Assembly (NCBI RefSeq): GCF_003367505.1
Contig: NZ_PXXX01000003.1
Coordinates: forward strand, 1-64,000
Length of the DNA: 64,000 bases
Origin: Lysinibacillus capsici
GTDB taxonomy: Bacteria > Bacillota > Bacilli > Bacillales_A > Planococcaceae
Direction: 5' to 3'
The position numbers and the translations under genes were made by a program. The notes under the pieces are model-generated. The model did no database searches. It saw only the letters and a list, made by a program, of their open reading frames with translations, and was not told the origin of the DNA. Below are positions 59,992-64,000 of this stretch, piece by piece; the stretch's first letter is position 1, and each line of letters opens with the position of its first letter.

Positions 59992-60221
59992 TGTCTTTCA
60001 GCTAATTTCCCTGCTATTCGATTAGGCGTATTCCATTCTTCACGATTGAAATCAGTAATAGGGACAGAAATATTAAAACGGTTTTCAATTTCAACTAATA
60101 AATTAATTGTCCCAAACGAATCTAGTAAACCTTCTTCAAATAAATCAATATCTGGATTTTCTACAATAATTTCATCTTCACATAACTCGACTAGCATTTC
60201 TAAAACTTGTTGTTGATCCAT
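59988..60221 (-). CDS. dltC: D-alanine carrier protein DltC
   Basis: 77-residue acyl-carrier-type protein; the phosphopantetheine-bearing Ser35 is in LLDSFGTINLL. D-Ala is loaded on it by DltA and passed on at the membrane by DltB. Start ATG after AAAGGAGAATTATTA on the minus strand, 42 nt after dltB. Acidic composition as expected. Confidence 0.96.
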   Translation of the reverse strand: MDQQQVLEMLVELCEDEIIVENPDIDLFEEGLLDSFGTINLLVEIENRFNISVPITDFNREEWNTPNRIAGKLAERQ

Positions 60222-60263
60222 TAATAATTCTCCTTTAGTGAACAGGCTCTTATAGCCCTTTGT

Positions 60264-61427
60264 TTAAAATAATGTGCCAGAAAAAATATAAAAGCCGAAG
60301 CATACAGCATGAAACGTAATGATTACGCCAATAGCATGCGTCCATTTATTTTTTGGCCAACGCTTATGCTTTTTATTCCAGCGTTCAAATTTATCAAAGC
60401 TGATAATCAATAGGGCATGATAGAGTCCATAGACCACAAAGTGCCATTCCAGACCATGCCAAATACCCATTAAAAAGAATAGTAAAAAGAAGCCTATATA
60501 CGAAATAGCAAATTTATTTTTTAGCCATTTTTTCTTTGTCATCCAAAGGACAAAGCGCATATAGACATAATCCCTAAACCAGAAGGAAAGGCTCATATGC
60601 CAACGATTCCAAAAATCTTTAATATTGCGGCTGGCGAAAGGGCGATTAAAGTTAATCGGTGTTTGGATACCCATTATCCGGCTCACACCAACAGCAAATG
60701 CACTGTAGCCAGCGAAATCAAAGAATAAGTAAAAGCTATACATATACATATACGCTAGCTGTCCCTGAAAGGGTGTCAAATAGTTATACGTATGGTTAGG
60801 CAAATAAATAAGCGTGTAGTTGTAAATTAAATAAGCCAAAATAAACTTATATAAAAAGCCGACAAAAATATAGTTAATGCCACTCAATAGCAGCTTTTGG
60901 TAATCCTCCGAGGAAGGTACGGTATGAAAATCCTTTGTAAAACGACGCCAACGATCAATAGGTCCCGATGATACGGTAGGAAAGAATAATAAGAAATAGA
61001 CTAGCTCTACTACCGAAATTTTCTCTTTCATCAAGCCATCACGAGTTTCTAAAATCATTTGCACCGCTTTAAACGTAATGTAGGATACACCAAGGAAGCC
61101 AAATAAATGATGTAACCCGAGAATCGGCAAAACCTTCACAAGAATCAGGGGTAATATGGATAAAAGCACTGCTATTATAAAAATGGTTCCGCTATTTTGC
61201 TGAAGTCGGTAACGCTGATAAGCCACAATAAGTACTACCTGAAAGACAGTAAATAATACGAGCGAGATGGTCCCATTCAATGAATGTCCGAAGATTAATG
61301 CTAAGACAATGACCGATATAAAAAGATTATAACGTTTCGAAGATTTGCCTCGTAACCCTAGGAGGATGGTAGGTAGTAATAAAAGTCCGATGATCACAAA
61401 AAATGCTATATTTCCATAAGGCGTCAT
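60264..61427 (-). CDS. dltB: D-alanyl transfer protein DltB (MBOAT family)
   Basis: 387 residues with about eleven transmembrane helices. The MBOAT signature with its active His lies in FLMGIWHGLEWHFVVYGLYHALL near residue 320, and NRPFASRNIKDFWNRWHMSLS precedes it. It forms the channel through which D-Ala leaves the cytoplasm. It overlaps dltA by 4 nt. Confidence 0.96.
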   Translation of the reverse strand: MTPYGNIAFFVIIGLLLLPTILLGLRGKSSKRYNLFISVIVLALIFGHSLNGTISLVLFTVFQVVLIVAYQRYRLQQNSGTIFIIAVLLSILPLILVKVLPILGLHHLFGFLGVSYITFKAVQMILETRDGLMKEKISVVELVYFLLFFPTVSSGPIDRWRRFTKDFHTVPSSEDYQKLLLSGINYIFVGFLYKFILAYLIYNYTLIYLPNHTYNYLTPFQGQLAYMYMYSFYLFFDFAGYSAFAVGVSRIMGIQTPINFNRPFASRNIKDFWNRWHMSLSFWFRDYVYMRFVLWMTKKKWLKNKFAISYIGFFLLFFLMGIWHGLEWHFVVYGLYHALLIISFDKFERWNKKHKRWPKNKWTHAIGVIITFHAVCFGFYIFSGTLF

Positions 61428-62899
61428 ACTGTCTCCATAACCGCCAATCCTTTACGATCTACCTTACCATTTGGATTTAGTGGTAAAGCGTCCATATATT
61501 TAAACGTTTTCGGTATCATATAGGCAGGTAAGTACGCCGATAAAAGTGCCTTCAATTGCTTTGTCGTTTTGAAGGCTGCTCCTGTTAATGGCTCACGTAA
61601 AACAATATGGGCACTAAGAGAAATGATTTCCTTCTCTTTATAAACAGGTACAACAACACAACTTGAAACAGGTGGCAGGTTATTGATTTGTTTTTCAATC
61701 TCTTCAATCTCTAAACGATAGCCATGTAATTTCACTTGGAAATCCTTACGACCTGAAAAGAACAAATAACCATCCTGCTCATAGCCTATATCACCAGTTT
61801 GATAGATGCGATCGCCATCCACGATCGGGAAAGCCTTCGCTGTTAATTCAGGCGCTCCCAAATACCCTGCGCTAACGGTTGGCCCTGAAATAATAATTTC
61901 TCCATCTTCTGCTACAGAAACGTTTGGCTCCGTTATAGGGGCAATTGGTAATTGTTCGAAGTGTGCTGCTAGCTCTTTTGTTACTTTTACATAGGATACA
62001 GCGACGGTTGTTTCTGTAGGACCATATAAATTATAAATTGTTGCCTGTGGAAAACGAAGCATTAACTCGTTACATACCGCTATCGGTAAAACCTCTCCGC
62101 AAAATAAAAAAGTATCCAATGCAGGCATGAGTTTTTGATCCCATTCTTTGTTCATCAAACACATCTTGGCAAAGGAAGGTGTAGAAGTCCATACACGAGT
62201 ATTTGACATCGCTAATGAATCAAACAATGCTTTTGGATTAGCAATTTCTTGCTGTGTAATCGCATAAAGCGTGTGTCCACCAACAAGAGCTGGGTAGAGA
62301 TCCATAACAGATAAATCAAAGGAATAAGGTGCTTGATTTAAAAATACGCCGTCTTGCTGTAAAGGGAAGTGTTCCTGCATCCACCTAACAAAGTGTGTTA
62401 GATTACTAGCTGTTATTTGTACCCCTTTTGGTTGACCGGTTGAACCAGAAGTGTAAATAATATAATGGATATCCTCATCTCGAACCCATGTTGCGGATGA
62501 TAGGATCACGTCCTTTGAGGAGGCATCCAGAATATCATGCACTGCCATAACTGGCAGGTTCAACGGCATCTGTAATAGCTCTGTTGTCAATACTAAACCT
62601 GCTCCAGAAGCTTCTGTAATGAGCTGTAATCTTTCTGATGGTGTTGACGAATCAACAGGCACATATGGATGGCCAGCTTTTACAGCTCCGATAAACGCAA
62701 CAATTTGTAGGGGGGACATATGTCCATAAATGACAATAGGCTGTTGTCTCCGCAACTTAAGCTTCATTAAATAATCGGCAAGACGATCCGATAAATGCCA
62801 AAGCTCACTATAAGTTAAGGAGGCATTGTGAGTCTGATAAGCAGTTTTTTGTGGCTGCTGGAGGGCCACACGTTCAATAGCTGCCAAAATACTTAACAT
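61424..62899 (-). CDS. dltA: D-alanine--carrier protein ligase DltA
   Basis: 491 residues, adenylate-forming ligase. A3 motif YTSGSTGQPKGV (about 149-160), A5 NLYGPTETTVAVSY, A7 YQTGDIGY, A8 GRKDFQVKLHGYRLE and the A10 Lys in PLNPNGKVDRKG. It activates D-Ala and loads DltC. Start ATG after AAAGGAGATTAAAAT, 17 nt after the tiny dltX. Confidence 0.96.
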   Translation of the reverse strand: MLSILAAIERVALQQPQKTAYQTHNASLTYSELWHLSDRLADYLMKLKLRRQQPIVIYGHMSPLQIVAFIGAVKAGHPYVPVDSSTPSERLQLITEASGAGLVLTTELLQMPLNLPVMAVHDILDASSKDVILSSATWVRDEDIHYIIYTSGSTGQPKGVQITASNLTHFVRWMQEHFPLQQDGVFLNQAPYSFDLSVMDLYPALVGGHTLYAITQQEIANPKALFDSLAMSNTRVWTSTPSFAKMCLMNKEWDQKLMPALDTFLFCGEVLPIAVCNELMLRFPQATIYNLYGPTETTVAVSYVKVTKELAAHFEQLPIAPITEPNVSVAEDGEIIISGPTVSAGYLGAPELTAKAFPIVDGDRIYQTGDIGYEQDGYLFFSGRKDFQVKLHGYRLEIEEIEKQINNLPPVSSCVVVPVYKEKEIISLSAHIVLREPLTGAAFKTTKQLKALLSAYLPAYMIPKTFKYMDALPLNPNGKVDRKGLAVMETV

Positions 62900-62916
62900 A
62901 TTTTAATCTCCTTTAT

Positions 62917-63054
62917 TTAAAATTCCGTATATATAAATGGTCCAGCGTTCATATCATGGAAGCCATGTATAAGAAACAACAGTACCAAAACAATCAAATA
63001 AAACAACGTGAAGCCAATAAAGCGTAGATACTCATTATTTTTGATGGATTGCAT
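62917..63054 (-). CDS. dltX: DltX, small membrane protein of the dlt operon
   Basis: 45 residues, MQSIKNNEYLRF... with one transmembrane helix (about 11-30) and the C-terminal motif PFIYTEF typical of DltX, which contributes to D-alanylation and whose tail is thought to take part in D-Ala transfer. ATG after GGAGGTGGACAA on the minus strand. It is the first gene of the operon and is easily missed because of its size. Confidence 0.9.
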   Translation of the reverse strand: MQSIKNNEYLRFIGFTLFYLIVLVLLFLIHGFHDMNAGPFIYTEF

Positions 63055-63151
63055 TTGTCCACCTCCAATGAAAAAAAGTATAGGATTAAACTTTCAAAAA
63101 ATAGTAATTTACTAGTTAAAAATCCTTACCTTATGTTTTTAACACTGATTT

Positions 63152-63175
63152 GACGGAATGTGGAGAAAAATGTTG
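63152..63175 (-). promoter_or_regulatory. ECF-sigma-like promoter upstream of dlt
   Basis: On the minus strand CAAC and CGTC are spaced by 16 nt, the AAC-N16-CGTC layout of SigX/SigW/SigM-type promoters; B. subtilis dlt is read by SigX. It lies ~100 nt before dltX. A TATACT box nearer to dltX lacks a good -35. Confidence 0.4.
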
Positions 63176-63210
63176 CTGAATTAAGATGAATTCAGTAAAT
63201 CATAAGATTA

Positions 63211-63230
63211 ATTTAAGGTAAATTTAAGGT
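63211..63230. promoter_or_regulatory. 11-nt-period direct repeat upstream of dlt
   Basis: ATTTAAGGT occurs twice with 11-nt period, the layout of OmpR/PhoB-family binding sites, about 40 nt upstream of the ECF-like promoter. Confidence 0.45.
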
Positions 63231-63282
63231 TTTGGGGGGATACGTAGAGTTTACAAATTATTGGCTGGTTTACTTATGTAAA

Positions 63283-63325
63283 AAAAGCACGAACATAAGG
63301 GAATAATCTCAACTTATGTTCGCGC
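63283..63325 (-). terminator. Terminator after the alkaline phosphatase gene
   Basis: Stem CGAACATAAG / CTTATGTTCG; on the minus strand it runs into TGCTTTTTTT. Confidence 0.88.
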
Positions 63326-63333
63326 TATTATTT

Positions 63334-64000
63334 TTATTTCACTTCATTAATAACTTTTTTAGATATATAAAATTCAGAGCCATTGTAGACATTGATTGTA
63401 TCAAATGTATGAGTCTTTGCCGTGTTTGTTGAAGTTTGTTCATAGATCATCGTGTTTTTATTGACTGGAATTTTCACTGTAACATCTGCTTTTTGTGCAA
63501 TAAATGTTGGGTTTTCTTTATTCGATAAGTCAATTTTTGTTGTAAATCCTTTTTCCGTAAATGCCTTCGTTGCAGGCACATATAATTCATTTGTTAATGT
63601 GTTTAAGTCAAAGCCCATAAAGCGTGCCATTGTATGGGCTAAATCAGTGTTTTCTACTAATCCTGTCAATTTAGAAGGACCAAATGAATATAAGAATACA
63701 TCTTCACCCGTATGGCCACCTGTTGTATAACCAATGTTTGCACGATTGGCTAGCATTTTTACCATTTCATTGCCTAAGTCTTTAGCAGACTGTAATGTTT
63801 TAAGCTCGTCCTCCGTTAATGAATCTAAGCCATAAAGAGCAGCGACCTCAACTAAATTCGAGCGATCTTCTTTTAGTTGGCTTAAAGCTCCTTCAATGGT
63901 CATTGTAGCTTTTTTTAACGGGTCGATGTACGCAGAGACTGGAATGCTGGAATAGGTACTAGTTGTATTAGCGTTCCCCATCGTAATGCCACTATTTCCA
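63334..64000 (-). CDS. Alkaline phosphatase, C-terminal part (5' end outside window)
   Basis: 222 residues in an open frame that continues beyond the right edge (the visible part begins GNSGITMGNANTTST). The segment GYTTGGHTGEDVFLYSFGP is the metal-ligand His region of alkaline phosphatases of the PhoA family, and GLVENTDLAHTMARFMG follows as usual. After it come ~80 residues of beta-rich sequence that are an extra C-terminal module. The enzyme is expected to be secreted and to release phosphate from esters. Start, signal peptide and catalytic Ser are not in the window. Confidence 0.88.
   Translation of the reverse strand, partial: GNSGITMGNANTTSTYSSIPVSAYIDPLKKATMTIEGALSQLKEDRSNLVEVAALYGLDSLTEDELKTLQSAKDLGNEMVKMLANRANIGYTTGGHTGEDVFLYSFGPSKLTGLVENTDLAHTMARFMGFDLNTLTNELYVPATKAFTEKGFTTKIDLSNKENPTFIAQKADVTVKIPVNKNTMIYEQTSTNTAKTHTFDTINVYNGSEFYISKKVINEVK

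Overview
The window is chromosomal DNA of a low-GC, spore-forming member of the Bacillales, and the overall picture best fits Lysinibacillus or a close relative. The evidence is the AT-rich codon use, strong AGGAGG ribosome sites with frequent TTG and GTG starts, a CotF-type coat protein, a collagen-like spore-surface-type protein, and long blocks in the Bacillus subtilis gene order (yhgD-yhgE; yhfH-lplJ-lcfB; yvjA-cccB; hprK-lgt-ppaX-yvoF-his operon-yvcD-trxB-yvcI-rapZ-yvcK-whiA-crh-clpP; cggR-gapA-pgk-tpiA-gpmI-eno; dltXABCD). The genus is inferred, not proven.

Layout. 1-3.1 kb: a giant Gly-X-Thr collagen-like gene (minus strand, runs off the left edge) and a family-2 glycosyltransferase with TPR-like repeats. 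3.3-6.8 kb: a four-gene operon of propeller lipoprotein, response regulator, sensor kinase and YtkA-like lipoprotein with an acidic His/Met-rich tail. 7-9.9 kb: a TetR regulator and the YhgE membrane protein, with matching operator-like sites. 10.2-18.1 kb: yhfH, lplJ, a complete Bce-type two-component/ABC module with an extra 141-residue gene, and lcfB with a FadR-like operator. 18.4-21.8 kb: DedA protein, EAL-HDOD protein, YitT protein and cytochrome c551. 21.9-38.4 kb: hprK to crh, with the his operon inside; the operon lacks hisA. 38.4-42.2 kb: clpP with a CtsR-like operator, tRNA-Arg(CCG), and an amino-acid ABC transporter. 42.2-49.9 kb: CotF-like protein, LemA/TPM pair, secreted S9 peptidase, a MocR regulator divergent from an EamA transporter, and small genes. 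50-57.6 kb: the glycolytic cggR cluster. 57.9-64 kb: a small membrane-anchored protein, a three-frame chemoreceptor remnant, the dlt operon including the tiny dltX, and the C-terminal part of an alkaline phosphatase cut by the right edge.

Functionally, the window concentrates carbon control. HprK, Crh, YvcK, RapZ and CggR all sense or route glycolytic flux, and the glycolytic enzymes from GAPDH to enolase sit 12 kb away. The second theme is the cell envelope: D-alanylation of teichoic acids, lipoprotein maturation (Lgt), a peptide-antibiotic detoxification module and spore-surface proteins.

No prophage, transposase, integrase or CRISPR array is visible. The most unusual items are the his operon without hisA, the extra gene in the Bce module, a two-domain structured element between gapA and pgk, a hairpin-rich stretch after tRNA-Arg, Fur-box-like sites beside a small Cys protein, and the long Gly-X-Thr gene beside a glycosyltransferase.
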